DNA of 64,000 nt, taken from contig JAAEQB010000062.1 of the NCBI GenBank assembly GCA_024231975.1, forward strand, positions 1-64,000, written 5' to 3'. The notes beneath the pieces are model-generated. The model ran no database searches, was not told where the DNA came from, and was given only the letters and a program-made list of their open reading frames with translations. A program made the position numbers and the translations under genes. Position 1 is the stretch's first letter. Each line of letters starts with the position of its first letter. Shown piece after piece: positions 49,147 to 58,084 of this stretch. The DNA is from Allobosea sp. (GTDB lineage Bacteria > Pseudomonadota > Alphaproteobacteria > Rhizobiales > Beijerinckiaceae).

Positions 49147-50007
49147 ATGAACGATGACAGCCCGCTGAAGCCGCTCGCCGGTAAGGTCTGCCTCGTCGCG
49201 GGCGCCTCGCGCGGGCTCGGGCGCGGCATTGCCCGGGCGCTCGGCCAGGCCGGCGCGAGCGTGATCGTCACCGGCCGGTCCAGCGAGGCCGGTCCGCGCA
49301 CCGACCAGCGCTCGGAGACCTTCGAGGATACCGCCCGCGAGGTCGAGGCCGCTGGCGGGCGAGGCGAGCCCTATCGCTGCGACCACACGAATGAGCGCGA
49401 GGTCGATCAGCTCGTCGCCTGGTCGCTCCGCCGCTTCGGCCGGCTCGATTGCGTTGTCGACGCGGTCTGGGGCGGCAATGAGGGCTATGATGGCGAGCGT
49501 TATCCCGATGGCTCGGCCTTCGGCGCGCCATTCTGGCGCCGCCCGGTCGCGCGGCTGGGCCAGAGCTTCGAGAGCGGCGTCTATGCGCAGTTGCTGCTGG
49601 CGCGCGCCGTCGCGCCCGCGATGGTCCAGATGCGGCAGGGCCTGATCGTCACGGTGAGCTTCGATACGGGAGCCGGGTATCTGGGCGACGTCTTCTACGA
49701 CCTGTCCAAGGCGGCGATGAACCGGCTGACGCTGGCGATGGCGCAGGAGCTCAAGCCCTACGGCGTCACGGCGCTCGGCCTGTCGCCCGGCCATGTCCTG
49801 ACCGAGCGGGTGCGCGATGCCGGCATGGCCGCCGAGACCACCGAGACCCCGCTCTATGCCGGCCGGGCGGTCGCGGCGCTTGCCGCTGATCCGGATGTCG
49901 CCCGCCATGCCGGGCAGGTGCTGCATGTCGCCGATCTGGCGCGCGCCTATGGCTTCACCGATGCGGACGGCAGCCAGCCGGACCGGTTCATTTTGCAAGA
50001 CGAATGA
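49147..50007 (+). CDS. short-chain dehydrogenase/reductase, atypical Asn motif
   Basis: A 286-residue SDR. The coenzyme motif is GASRGLGRG and the catalytic pair YDLSK; a Ser 13 residues before the Tyr keeps the usual Ser-x12-Tyr spacing. The NNAG stabilising motif is replaced by VDAVWGG, and an insert of about 20 residues (GNEGYDGERYPDGSAFGAPF) lies after it. This resembles the DHRS1-like group. The gene lies 14 bases before the second SDR, whose ribosome binding site is in the gap, so the two are co-transcribed. Substrate unknown. Confidence 0.85.
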   Translation: MNDDSPLKPLAGKVCLVAGASRGLGRGIARALGQAGASVIVTGRSSEAGPRTDQRSETFEDTAREVEAAGGRGEPYRCDHTNEREVDQLVAWSLRRFGRLDCVVDAVWGGNEGYDGERYPDGSAFGAPFWRRPVARLGQSFESGVYAQLLLARAVAPAMVQMRQGLIVTVSFDTGAGYLGDVFYDLSKAAMNRLTLAMAQELKPYGVTALGLSPGHVLTERVRDAGMAAETTETPLYAGRAVAALAADPDVARHAGQVLHVADLARAYGFTDADGSQPDRFILQDE

Positions 50008-50021
50008 GGGAGGAGACCTGC

Positions 50022-50882
50022 ATGTCGCTCAAGGGCAAGACGCTCTTCATCACCGGCGGATCGCGTGGCATCGGGCTCGCCATCGCCGTCAAGGCGGCGC
50101 GCGACGGCGCAAACGTCACCATCGCCGCCAAGACGGCCGAGCCGCATCCCAAGCTCGAAGGCACGATCTACACTGCCGCCGCCGAGATCGAGGCGGCCGG
50201 CGGCAAGTGCCTGCCATTGATGGTCGATGTCCGTGACGAGCAGAGCGTCGCCGAGGCGATCGCCAAGACTGCCGAGACTTTCGGTGGCCTCGACATCGTC
50301 GTGAACAATGCCAGCGCGATCTCGCTGACCAATACCCAGATGACCGACATGAAGCGCTACGATCTGATGCACCAGATCAACACGCGCGGCACCTTCATGG
50401 TCTCGAAATACGCGATTCCGCATCTGGAGAAGGCGGAGAACCCACACATCCTGATGCTGTCGCCGCCGCTCGACATGAAGATGCACTGGTTCGCGCCGCA
50501 TCTGGCTTACACCATGGCGAAATACGGCATGAGCATGTGCGTGCTCGGCCTCGCCGGCGAGCTCGCGCCCAAGGGCATCGCCGTCAATGCGCTGTGGCCG
50601 CGCACCACCGTCGCGACAGCGGCGGTGAAGAATCTGCTCGGCGGCGACAAGATGGTGCAGGCGAGCCGCACGCCGGAGATGCTGGCCGACGCCGCCTACA
50701 TGGTCTTCAACAAGCCCTCGCGCAGCTTCTCGGGCCAGTTCCTGATCGACGACAACTTCATGGCCGGCGAGGGCGTCACCGACTTCACGCCCTACCGGGT
50801 CGATCCGTCGGTGCCGCTGATGCCGGACTTCTTCGTGCCGGAGGAGATCAAGCCGCCGGAGGGCGTGAAGGGCGGCGTCTGA
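50022..50882 (+). CDS. short-chain dehydrogenase/reductase, HSDL2-like
   Basis: A 286-residue SDR. The coenzyme motif is GGSRGIGLA and the NNAS motif is canonical. The active-site block LSPPLDMKMHWFAPHLAYTM then AKYGMSM matches the HSDL2-type (hydroxysteroid dehydrogenase-like 2) group. ATG 50022 has GGGAGGAG 6 bases upstream. HSDL2-like bacterial proteins are often linked to fatty-acyl metabolism, and a DmdC-like acyl-CoA dehydrogenase gene is nearby on the same strand, but two genes away. It is followed by a repeat and a hairpin. Confidence 0.87.
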   Translation: MSLKGKTLFITGGSRGIGLAIAVKAARDGANVTIAAKTAEPHPKLEGTIYTAAAEIEAAGGKCLPLMVDVRDEQSVAEAIAKTAETFGGLDIVVNNASAISLTNTQMTDMKRYDLMHQINTRGTFMVSKYAIPHLEKAENPHILMLSPPLDMKMHWFAPHLAYTMAKYGMSMCVLGLAGELAPKGIAVNALWPRTTVATAAVKNLLGGDKMVQASRTPEMLADAAYMVFNKPSRSFSGQFLIDDNFMAGEGVTDFTPYRVDPSVPLMPDFFVPEEIKPPEGVKGGV

Positions 50883-50890
50883 GCCTGCCG

Positions 50891-50993
50891 GAGCATGTTC
50901 GAGCGAAGTGGGTACCGGTTCGCGTGAAGAAAATGCGATAAAATAAAGAACTGGAGCATTCCCGCGGTTCGGAGAGACGCGGAAATGCTCCAG
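50891..50993. repeat. Hyphomicrobiales-type extragenic repeat with terminal 16 bp hairpin
   Basis: The stretch from GAGCATGTTCGAGCGAAGTG (50891) through GGTACCGGTTCGCGTGA and an A-rich run to CTGGAGCATT resembles a repeat scattered in Hyphomicrobiales genomes, with the core AAGTGGxxACCGGTT. It ends in a stem: 50951-50966 pairs with 50978-50993 (16 bp, one mismatch) around an 11-base loop. It lies between the SDR stop and the minus-strand chemoreceptor stop, so it could also act as terminator for both. I know the repeat from memory of related genomes only. Confidence 0.6.
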
Positions 50994-50997
50994 AGAC

Positions 50998-53493
50998 TCA
51001 GAACTCTTCCCACTCGCGGTCCCGCGTTCCGCCGTTCGCGACCTTGCGGGCGGGCATCGAAACCGCGGGAGCGGGTTGCGCCTTTCGCGCCGGCGCGCGC
51101 GGAGCCGAGCGGGCTTCCGACATCGCGGCGGCGGCGAGGTTGCGCAGGCGCTCCGGCTCGCTGGTCGAGCGCGCTTCGCCGCCAGCGATGCGGAAGGCCG
51201 CAACGAGCTGATCCAGGCTGTGGATCTGGTCGGCAAGCGACGCCGCCGAGGCAGCGCTCTCTTCGGCCAGCGCCGCGTTCGCCTGGGTCATCTCGTCCAT
51301 ATGGGCGACGGTCTGGCTCATCTCGTCGATGCCGTTGGCCTGCTCGCCCGCGGCTGCCGAGATCTCGACGACGGTCGCGGCGACCTGCCGGGAGGCCGAG
51401 ACGATCTGGTCGAGAACCGCGCCGGCCGAACGGACGAGCTTGACGCCCTCCTCGATCTCGCTGGTCGAGGACTGGATCAGGGTGGTGATGTCCTTCGAAG
51501 CCTCGCCCGAGCGCTGGGCGAGCGTGCGCACTTCGGAGGCGACGACGGCAAAACCCTTGCCGGCGTCGCCAGCGCGGGCGGCTTCCACGGCGGCGTTCAG
51601 CGCCAAGAGGTTGGTCTGGAAGGCGATGCCATCGATCACCGAGGTGATGTCGGTGATCTTGCGCGAGGCAGCTTCGATCCGCTCCATCGCCGCGACCGCG
51701 TCCTGCACGATCATGCCGCCCTTCTGCGCCACGGTCATGGCTTCGTCGGACGCCGAAGCCGCCGACTTGGAGGAACCGGCGCTCGCCTTGACCGAGGCTG
51801 CTAGCTCCTCGGTCGTGGCGGCGGTTTCTTCCAGCGAGGCAGCCTGCTCCTCCGTGCGCTTGGCGAGATCGTCGGCGCCCGCCTTGATCTCGCGGGCCGA
51901 AGCGGAAACCTGGGAGGTCGTCGCCTGGATGCCGCCGATCGTTTCCGAAAGCCGTTCGACCGTCTCGTTGACCGAGTGCTTCAGCTCGGCGAAGCGGCCT
52001 TGATAGCTGGTCGCGACCCGGCGGGTCAGGTCGCCCTGCGAGACGGATGCGAGGATGTCGGCGAACTCGGTCGTCGCGCCGTCGACCACGGCGTTGATCT
52101 GGTTGATGCCGTCGACCAGCTGCTGCATCTGCGCGTCGGCGCTCTCCAGGCGCAGGCGCGCACTGAAATCGCCGGCTGCTGCAGCCGCGACGACCGTGCC
52201 GACATCGCTGACCACGGCGACCATCGCTTCGGTCCGGGCCGCCCGCTCGGCCGCGGCGGCGCGCTCCTGCGCCTCCAGTGCCTGGACGCGCAGTCCGTTC
52301 TCCTTGAACACCCGAACGGCCGCGGCCATGCCGCCGATCTCGTCATTGCGGCCGTTGTCCATGACTTCGGCCGAGAAGTCGCCCTGCGCCAGCTGCTTCA
52401 TCGAGGCGGTCAGCGCGGTGATCGGACGGGTCACGCGACCCTGCACCAGCCAGAGGCCGATGAGCGCGAGCGCCAGCGCCGCCAGCAGGAGCAGGCCATA
52501 GGCGATGAGCGAACGCATCGCCGTATCGGCCTTCGCGTCGGCCACGTCCGACAAGACGTCGATGGCGCGGCTCGCCACGGCGCCGAGGGTCTCGGACGCT
52601 GCGACGATCTGGTCGCGCCATTGGTCGGGATTGATCGACGGCTTGCGCCCGCCGGTCACGTTGGCGACGAGGTCGGCGCGCGTCGCCTTGAAGGCGCCGC
52701 CGAAATAGGTGTTCTCAGCGGTGGCGAGCGCGTCCTTGAGCGCCTGCGGGGTGCTGGCCTGGCCGATGAGCTGCCTCACCACGCCCCAGGCGAACTCCAT
52801 GCGCGCATCGTTGACGAGGACGGCATTGCTCTCCTTGGCGTCGAGCGGCCGGTCCTGGGCGACGGCGTTGTTGAGGACGATGGTCGACGAGCCGCTGAGC
52901 GAGCGCGCCGCCCAGGCCATCGAGCGGACAGAAGTCAGGTTGGCGAAGCTGGCGTCGAGCGCGAGGATGCGTTCCTCCAGCGTCGCCGAGGCGGCCTCGA
53001 GCGCGGTCAGGAACTTGCCGGTCTGGGCCATGCTGGCCCCGGCCAGCTCCTTCTCCCGCGATTCCAGCGGCAGCTTCCAGTTGGCGTCGACCTTCGCCCG
53101 CAGGGGCTTCAGCGCCGCGACATGGCTGTCGATCTCGGTCGAGACGGTCTTGGCGACCTCGTAGCCATTGTCCCGGACGATCGCCTGCGCCGTGGCGATG
53201 GCGTCGTCCAGGCGCTTGCGCCGCGTCAGAACGTCCTCGATCATCCCGCCGTTCTTGTCGGTCGGCATGGTCAGCGCGCTCGCGCCATTGCCGCGCTCGT
53301 AGCGCAGGTTCTGCAGCGCCGTGAAATAGGCCTTGTTCAGGTCGGCGAGAGCGGACACCTCAACGGCCGTGCTGTGGCGCGTCCAGGCCTGCCAGAGCGC
53401 CTGCGAGGAGAGCGCGACGATCGCCGCGCTGGCAAGGCCAAGCACGGCCAGGAGCATGGTCTTGATGCTGAGATTCTTCGCGGCGTCGAACAT
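50998..53493 (-). CDS. methyl-accepting chemotaxis protein with C-terminal CheR-binding pentapeptide
   Basis: An 831-residue chemoreceptor. TM1 is about residues 12-34, the periplasmic ligand region runs to about 335 and is long and helical, and TM2 follows (IAYGLLLLAALALALIGLWL). Two HAMP-like modules come next (VTRPITALTASMKQLAQGDF and GDFSARLRLE), then the signalling domain with IDGIAFQTNLLALNAAVEAA and RAGDAGKGFAVVASEVR. The final residues are EWEEF, an xWxxF pentapeptide that tethers CheR and CheB in other receptors, after a Pro/Ala-rich linker. Start ATG 53493 has a weak ribosome binding site. No other chemotaxis gene is in the window. Confidence 0.92.
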   Translation of the reverse strand: MFDAAKNLSIKTMLLAVLGLASAAIVALSSQALWQAWTRHSTAVEVSALADLNKAYFTALQNLRYERGNGASALTMPTDKNGGMIEDVLTRRKRLDDAIATAQAIVRDNGYEVAKTVSTEIDSHVAALKPLRAKVDANWKLPLESREKELAGASMAQTGKFLTALEAASATLEERILALDASFANLTSVRSMAWAARSLSGSSTIVLNNAVAQDRPLDAKESNAVLVNDARMEFAWGVVRQLIGQASTPQALKDALATAENTYFGGAFKATRADLVANVTGGRKPSINPDQWRDQIVAASETLGAVASRAIDVLSDVADAKADTAMRSLIAYGLLLLAALALALIGLWLVQGRVTRPITALTASMKQLAQGDFSAEVMDNGRNDEIGGMAAAVRVFKENGLRVQALEAQERAAAAERAARTEAMVAVVSDVGTVVAAAAAGDFSARLRLESADAQMQQLVDGINQINAVVDGATTEFADILASVSQGDLTRRVATSYQGRFAELKHSVNETVERLSETIGGIQATTSQVSASAREIKAGADDLAKRTEEQAASLEETAATTEELAASVKASAGSSKSAASASDEAMTVAQKGGMIVQDAVAAMERIEAASRKITDITSVIDGIAFQTNLLALNAAVEAARAGDAGKGFAVVASEVRTLAQRSGEASKDITTLIQSSTSEIEEGVKLVRSAGAVLDQIVSASRQVAATVVEISAAAGEQANGIDEMSQTVAHMDEMTQANAALAEESAASAASLADQIHSLDQLVAAFRIAGGEARSTSEPERLRNLAAAAMSEARSAPRAPARKAQPAPAVSMPARKVANGGTRDREWEEF

Positions 53494-53712
53494 GGCGTAC
53501 TCTGAAGGGAAACCGATCTGCCCGGTATCCCATACGGCGATTGATTTTATGCTAACCACGCCGCCGCTCCCGGGAGCGCCCTCGCCAGAGCAGGCGAGCC
53601 TTGCTGAACTCGACATTGCCCGGAGCACGTCATCGGTTTGACACTGCAGGGCGTTTGGAGTTGGTGCAGTGCAAATCCTCGCCTAGCGGCGCCCGATTCC
53701 GGATAACCGGCC

Positions 53713-54702
53713 ATGCTCCTGATCCACGGCATCTGCCAGACGAGCGGCGACAAGCTCGCGCATCGGACGCTCGTCGCCGATGAGGAGATCCCGCCGGGCT
53801 CTATCTGGATCGACCTGCTCAATCCGACGCCGGCCGAGGATGCCAAGGTCGAGCAGCACCTCGGCATCTCCATTCCGACCAAGGAGGAGATGCACGATCT
53901 CGAGCCGTCCGAGATCATCTATGCCGAGGACGGGGCGCATTACATGACGGCCCGGGTCATCTGCCAGTCCGAGACCAACGTTCCCAAGCTCGCGGACATC
54001 ACCTTCATCCTGACCGAGAAGGCGCTGGTGACGGTGCGCTATGACGAGCCGGGTGCCTTCAACATCTTCCTCAACCGCGTCACCAAGCCGGGCGGCTGCG
54101 AGCTCGAACCGGCCGGCGTCATCGAAGGGCTGATCGAGGCGATCGTCGACCGCGCCGCCGAGGTGCTGCGCGGCGTCGGCGACCGCATCGACCTGCGCTC
54201 GCGCCAGATCTTCGACGGCGACAGCGCCCATGTCGAGCATGGCCGCGCCTACCAGGCGGTCGTGCGCAAGATCGGCCAATACGAGCACATCATCTCGAAT
54301 GTGCGCGAGAGCATGGTCTCGGTCGAGCGCGTGCTGCTCTACCTCTCCGCCAACTTCAAGCGCACCAAGAAAGCCGCCGGCGGCTTCAACCCGGAATGGC
54401 GCTCGTCCCTGCGCGACGTCCAGGCGATCGAGGAGCACGCCACTTCCCTGTCGAACAAGCTGCAGTTCATGCTCGACGCGACGCTCGGCCTCGTCAGCAT
54501 CGAGCAGAACAAGATCATCAAGCTATTCTCGGTCGTCTCGGTGGCGCTGATGCCGCCGACGCTGATCGCCTCGATCTACGGAATGAACTTCAAGACGATG
54601 CCGGAGTTGGAGTGGCAGCTCGGCTATCCCATGGCAGTCGGCATGATGATTCTCTTCGCCGTGCTGCCCTACATGTTCTTTCGCTGGAAAAAGTGGCTTT
54701 GA
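53713..54702 (+). CDS. CorA-family divalent cation transporter
   Basis: A 329-residue magnesium/cobalt or zinc transporter. The N-terminal cytoplasmic domain is mixed alpha/beta, followed by a long helix (about residues 130-270). The two C-terminal membrane helices follow the hallmark YGMNFKTMPE (GMN motif); the protein ends KKWL, with basic residues after TM2. Length is normal. In the upstream gap (53494-53712) is a 14-base perfect palindrome CGCTCCCGGGAGCG at 53565-53578 and a small CTCGCC/GGCGAG hairpin. I see no magnesium riboswitch. Confidence 0.9.
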   Translation: MLLIHGICQTSGDKLAHRTLVADEEIPPGSIWIDLLNPTPAEDAKVEQHLGISIPTKEEMHDLEPSEIIYAEDGAHYMTARVICQSETNVPKLADITFILTEKALVTVRYDEPGAFNIFLNRVTKPGGCELEPAGVIEGLIEAIVDRAAEVLRGVGDRIDLRSRQIFDGDSAHVEHGRAYQAVVRKIGQYEHIISNVRESMVSVERVLLYLSANFKRTKKAAGGFNPEWRSSLRDVQAIEEHATSLSNKLQFMLDATLGLVSIEQNKIIKLFSVVSVALMPPTLIASIYGMNFKTMPELEWQLGYPMAVGMMILFAVLPYMFFRWKKWL

Positions 54703-54741
54703 CCGTGCCGGGGCGGCGCGCCTTCGGATAGCTTGCCTTAC

Positions 54742-56520
54742 ATGACGCTGCCGCAGATTCTGTCTTGCTCCCTGGTCGCCGCGATGATGGCGGCCTTCGT
54801 CTGGGGCAAGCTGCGCTATGACGTGATCGCGCTCCTGGCGTTGCTCGCCGGCGTCGCGCTCGGCGTCGTGCCGGCCAAGGAAGCGTTCAAGGGATTCTCC
54901 GACGACATCGTCATCATCGTCGCCAGCGCCCTGATCGTCAGCGCCGCCGTGGCACGCTCGGGCCTCGTCGAGACCGCGCTGGCGCGCATCTCCCCGCTGC
55001 TGCGCTCGACACAGGCGCAGGTCGCCGTCCTCGTCTTCGTCGTCGCCGCCATGTCGGCGATCATCAAGAACATCGGCGCGCTCGCGATGATGCTGCCGAT
55101 CGCCTATCAGCTCGCCCGCAAGGACGGGAAATCACCCTCGGTCTTCCTGATGCCGATGGCCTTCGCCTCGCTCCTCGGCGGCATCGTCACGCTGGTCGGC
55201 ACCTCGCCCAACGTCATCGTCGCGCGCGTCAGGCAGGAACTCGGTGGCGAGCCCTTCGCCATGTTCGACTTCACCCCGGTCGGCATCGGCATCGCGCTCG
55301 CCGGCTGCGCCTTCCTCAGCGTCGCCTATCGGCTGCTGCCGAAGGATCGCCAGGGCTCGCGCTCGCTCGACCAGGCCGTGGACATCAAGGACTACCTCAC
55401 CGAGGCGCGCCTGCCGGAGAAGGGGCCGCTCGCCGGCAAGACCGTCGCCGATCTCCGGAAGCCCGGCGATGGCGAGGTCGAGCTCGTCGCGATCCTGCGC
55501 GATGGCGAGCGCCGCCGGGCGCCGCTGCCCGATGCCAGCCTGCGCGCCGGCGACATCCTGCTGCTGCGCGGCGAGCCCAAGGCATTGGAGCGCGTCGTCG
55601 CCGAGGGTGGGCTCGAGCTCGTCGGCCAGCATCGCTCGACGCAGCGCGAGGGCTCGCTCGATCCCGCCCGCACCGGCGAGGCGATCGTCACGCAAGGCTC
55701 GCTGCTGGAAGGCCTGAGTGCCGCGCAGGTCGACCTGCACGCCCGCTTCCACATCAACCTGCTCGGCATCAGCCGGGCCGGCGAGCGCTTCACCGAGCGC
55801 CTGCGCGACATCCGCCTGCGCGCCGGCGACGTCGTGCTGCTGCAGGGCGACGAGGACCTGCTGCCCGAGCGCCTGCGCGAACTCGGCCTGCTGCCGCTGG
55901 CGGCGCGGAGCCTCGCTCTGGGCAGCACGCGCCGCCGCTTCGTCACCGGATCGATCGTCGCCGCGACGGTCATCGTTGTCGCGCTCGGCCTGCTGCCGGT
56001 GGCGATCGCGTTCTTCGCGGCTGCAGTGGCGCTGCTCGTCACGCGGGCGCTGACTCTGCGCGATGCCTATGAGTCGGTCGAGGCGCCGATCCTGGTGATG
56101 CTGGCGGCGCTGATCCCGGTCAGCGACAGCCTGCGCGTCACCGGCGCGACCGATGTCTTCGCGGGCCTGCTCGCGCAGGTCGGCGCCGGGCTGCCGGGCT
56201 GGGGGGCGGTCGGGCTGATGCTTGTCGCCGCCATGGCGGTGACGCCCTTCCTCAACAACGCCGCGACGGTGCTGGTGATGGCGCCGATCGGCGCCGGCTT
56301 CGCCAAGACGCTCGGCTACAACCCCGACGCCTTCCTGATGGCGGTGGCGATCGGCGCGGCCTGCGACTTCCTCACCCCGATCGGCCACCAGTGCAACACG
56401 CTGGTGATGGGCCCGGGCGGCTACCGCTTCGGCGACTATGCCAGGCTCGGCGCGCCACTATCGCTACTGGTGATCCTGCTCGCCGTGCCGCTGATCCTCT
56501 TCTTCTGGCCGCTGCGCTGA
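54742..56520 (+). CDS. SLC13/DASS-type transporter with two RCK_C domains
   Basis: A 592-residue membrane protein. An N-terminal helix block contains the ion-binding loop GTSPNVIVARVRQELGG. A cytoplasmic region at about residues 205-385 has two TrkA-C-like repeats (ASLRAGDILLLRGEP and RDIRLRAGDVVLLQGDE). A second helix block contains NNAATVLVMAPIGAG. This is the architecture of YfbS/SacT-type sulfate or dicarboxylate symporters. ATG 54742 is chosen; TTG 54733 is possible. It follows the CorA gene by 39 bases on the same strand. Substrate: sulfate, thiosulfate or a dicarboxylate, undecided. Confidence 0.87.
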   Translation: MTLPQILSCSLVAAMMAAFVWGKLRYDVIALLALLAGVALGVVPAKEAFKGFSDDIVIIVASALIVSAAVARSGLVETALARISPLLRSTQAQVAVLVFVVAAMSAIIKNIGALAMMLPIAYQLARKDGKSPSVFLMPMAFASLLGGIVTLVGTSPNVIVARVRQELGGEPFAMFDFTPVGIGIALAGCAFLSVAYRLLPKDRQGSRSLDQAVDIKDYLTEARLPEKGPLAGKTVADLRKPGDGEVELVAILRDGERRRAPLPDASLRAGDILLLRGEPKALERVVAEGGLELVGQHRSTQREGSLDPARTGEAIVTQGSLLEGLSAAQVDLHARFHINLLGISRAGERFTERLRDIRLRAGDVVLLQGDEDLLPERLRELGLLPLAARSLALGSTRRRFVTGSIVAATVIVVALGLLPVAIAFFAAAVALLVTRALTLRDAYESVEAPILVMLAALIPVSDSLRVTGATDVFAGLLAQVGAGLPGWGAVGLMLVAAMAVTPFLNNAATVLVMAPIGAGFAKTLGYNPDAFLMAVAIGAACDFLTPIGHQCNTLVMGPGGYRFGDYARLGAPLSLLVILLAVPLILFFWPLR

Positions 56521-56540
56521 ACGGAGGAATTCGCGGATAT

Positions 56541-56582
56541 CGAAACGGGCTAGGAGAAAATAATTCTCCTCGGGGCGTTTCG
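56541..56582 (+). terminator. nested stem-loops after the SLC13-type gene
   Basis: AGGAGAA (56552-56558) pairs with TTCTCCT (56564-56570) around AATAA, and an outer stem CGAAACG (56541-56547) pairs with CGTTTCG (56576-56582). The nested structure starts 21 bases after the stop codon. It is the likely 3' end of the upstream transcript. A weak T run (GTTTC) sits inside the outer arm. Confidence 0.6.
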
Positions 56583-56595
56583 ATGGAGAACAGTC

Positions 56596-56661
56596 ATGCT
56601 GCGCTGGTGGTGCAATATGGGCGTGTTTGGCTTCCCGCAAGTTGCCGCGGTGCTTATATAA
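56596..56661 (+). CDS. possible 21-residue leader peptide before the DAACS gene
   Basis: ATG 56596 to TAA 56659-56661 encodes MLRWWCNMGVFGFPQVAAVLI. GGAG lies about 7 bases upstream. It sits between the nested terminator and the transporter gene at 56709, in a stretch that is more AT-rich than its surroundings (TTATATAAG near its end). A short frame like this arises by chance often, so this is a weak call. It is reported because of its placement in the leader of a regulated transporter. Confidence 0.2.
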   Translation: MLRWWCNMGVFGFPQVAAVLI

Positions 56662-56708
56662 GTGGCAGATAGTTTCAGCCGCATTGCGGCCATCGACGAG
56701 TTTCCATC

Positions 56709-58076
56709 ATGACCACAGTGACGTCCCGAGCCGGCGCGGCGACCGCCGGCGCCAAGCCATTTTACGCGAACTTCGGCTTCCAGGTCCTGGCGGCCATGGT
56801 GATCGGGCTCGTGCTCGGCTGGATCGCGCGCAATATCGGCCCGGATGCGGCCGGCCAGCCCAACGCATTGACGACGACGCTGGCGACGACCGGCTCGATC
56901 TTCGTACAGCTGTTGCAGGCGCTGGTGCCGCCGCTGATCTTCACGGCGATCGTCGCCTCGATCAGCAATCTCCGGCAGCTCTCCAACGCGGCTGCGCTGG
57001 TCTGGCAGACGCTGCTCTGGTTCGCGCTCACCGCCTTCATCGCCGTGCTGATCGGCATCGCGCTCGGTCTGATCATCCAGCCCGGCATCAATTCCGGCGC
57101 GATCGCCGCCAGCGCCAAGGCGCCCGGCTCGGTCGGTTCCTGGCTCGACTTCCTGAAGGGACTGGTTCCCGCCAACATGCTCGGCCTGCAGGCCTCGACC
57201 CGGATCGATGGCGGTGCCGCGACGACCCGGCTCGGCTTCAACGTCCTGCAGCTGCTGGTGATCTCGATCGTCGTCGGCGTCGCGGCTCTGAAGGTCGGCG
57301 AGCGCGCCAATGCCTTCCTGTCCTTCAACGAGTCGCTGCTGGCGATCACGCGCAAGATCCTGTGGTGGGTGATCCGCCTGACCCCGATCGGCACCATCGG
57401 CCTGCTCGGCAACGCCGTCGCGCAATATGGCTGGCAGACCCTGCAGCAGCTCTCCTGGTACGCCTTCGCGATCTATCTCGGCCTCGCGATCGTGCTGCTG
57501 ATCGTCTACCCGGCCCTGCTTGTCCTGCACGGGCTCTCGCCGCTGCGCTTCTTCGCGGGGGCCTGGCCGGCGATCCAGCTCGCCTTCGTCTCGCGCTCCT
57601 CGGTCGGCACCTTGCCGGTGACCGAGGCCGTGACCGAGAAGAGCCTCGGCGTGCCCCGCGAATATGCCGCCTTCGCCGTGCCGCTCGGCGCCACCACCAA
57701 GATGGATGGCTGCGCCGCGATCTACCCGGCGATCTCGGCGATCTTCGTCGCGCAGTTCTACGGCGTGCCGCTCGGCATCCAGGAATATGTGCTGATCGCC
57801 TTCGTTTCGGTGATCGGCTCGGCCGCGACCGCGGGCCTGACCGGCGCAACGGTGATGCTGACGCTGACCTTGTCGACGCTCGGCCTGCCGCTCGCCGGCG
57901 TCGGCCTGCTGCTGGCGATCGATCCGATCCTCGACATGGGCCGCACCGCTGTGAACGTCGCCGGCCAGGCGCTGGTGCCGACCATCGTCGCCAAGCGCCA
58001 GGGCATGCTCGACCAGGCCCAATACGATCGCGCCGGCGACATCGAGGCGATCGAAGCCGGGGCGCAGGCGGCCTGA
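56709..58076 (+). CDS. dicarboxylate/amino acid:cation symporter (DAACS family)
   Basis: A 455-residue symporter of the GltP/DctA fold. The helical hairpin motifs are SRSSVGTLP (HP1 serine-rich tip), GATTKMDGCA (TM7 GATxNMDG region, with Lys in place of Asn) and DPILDMGRTAVNVAGQAL (TM8, with Asp and Asn substrate and cation ligands). It has an extra polar loop at about residues 130-190 compared with GltPh. It imports a C4-dicarboxylate or acidic amino acid with Na+ or H+. The 188-base upstream gap holds a nested terminator and a possible leader peptide. Confidence 0.92.
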   Translation: MTTVTSRAGAATAGAKPFYANFGFQVLAAMVIGLVLGWIARNIGPDAAGQPNALTTTLATTGSIFVQLLQALVPPLIFTAIVASISNLRQLSNAAALVWQTLLWFALTAFIAVLIGIALGLIIQPGINSGAIAASAKAPGSVGSWLDFLKGLVPANMLGLQASTRIDGGAATTRLGFNVLQLLVISIVVGVAALKVGERANAFLSFNESLLAITRKILWWVIRLTPIGTIGLLGNAVAQYGWQTLQQLSWYAFAIYLGLAIVLLIVYPALLVLHGLSPLRFFAGAWPAIQLAFVSRSSVGTLPVTEAVTEKSLGVPREYAAFAVPLGATTKMDGCAAIYPAISAIFVAQFYGVPLGIQEYVLIAFVSVIGSAATAGLTGATVMLTLTLSTLGLPLAGVGLLLAIDPILDMGRTAVNVAGQALVPTIVAKRQGMLDQAQYDRAGDIEAIEAGAQAA

Positions 58077-58084
58077 GGCCGCTG

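Noticed and set aside
53565..53578. Perfect palindrome CGCTCCCGGGAGCG before the CorA gene
   Set aside because: It is short and made only of the commonest bases of the genome; without a second site or a known regulator I do not call it an operator.
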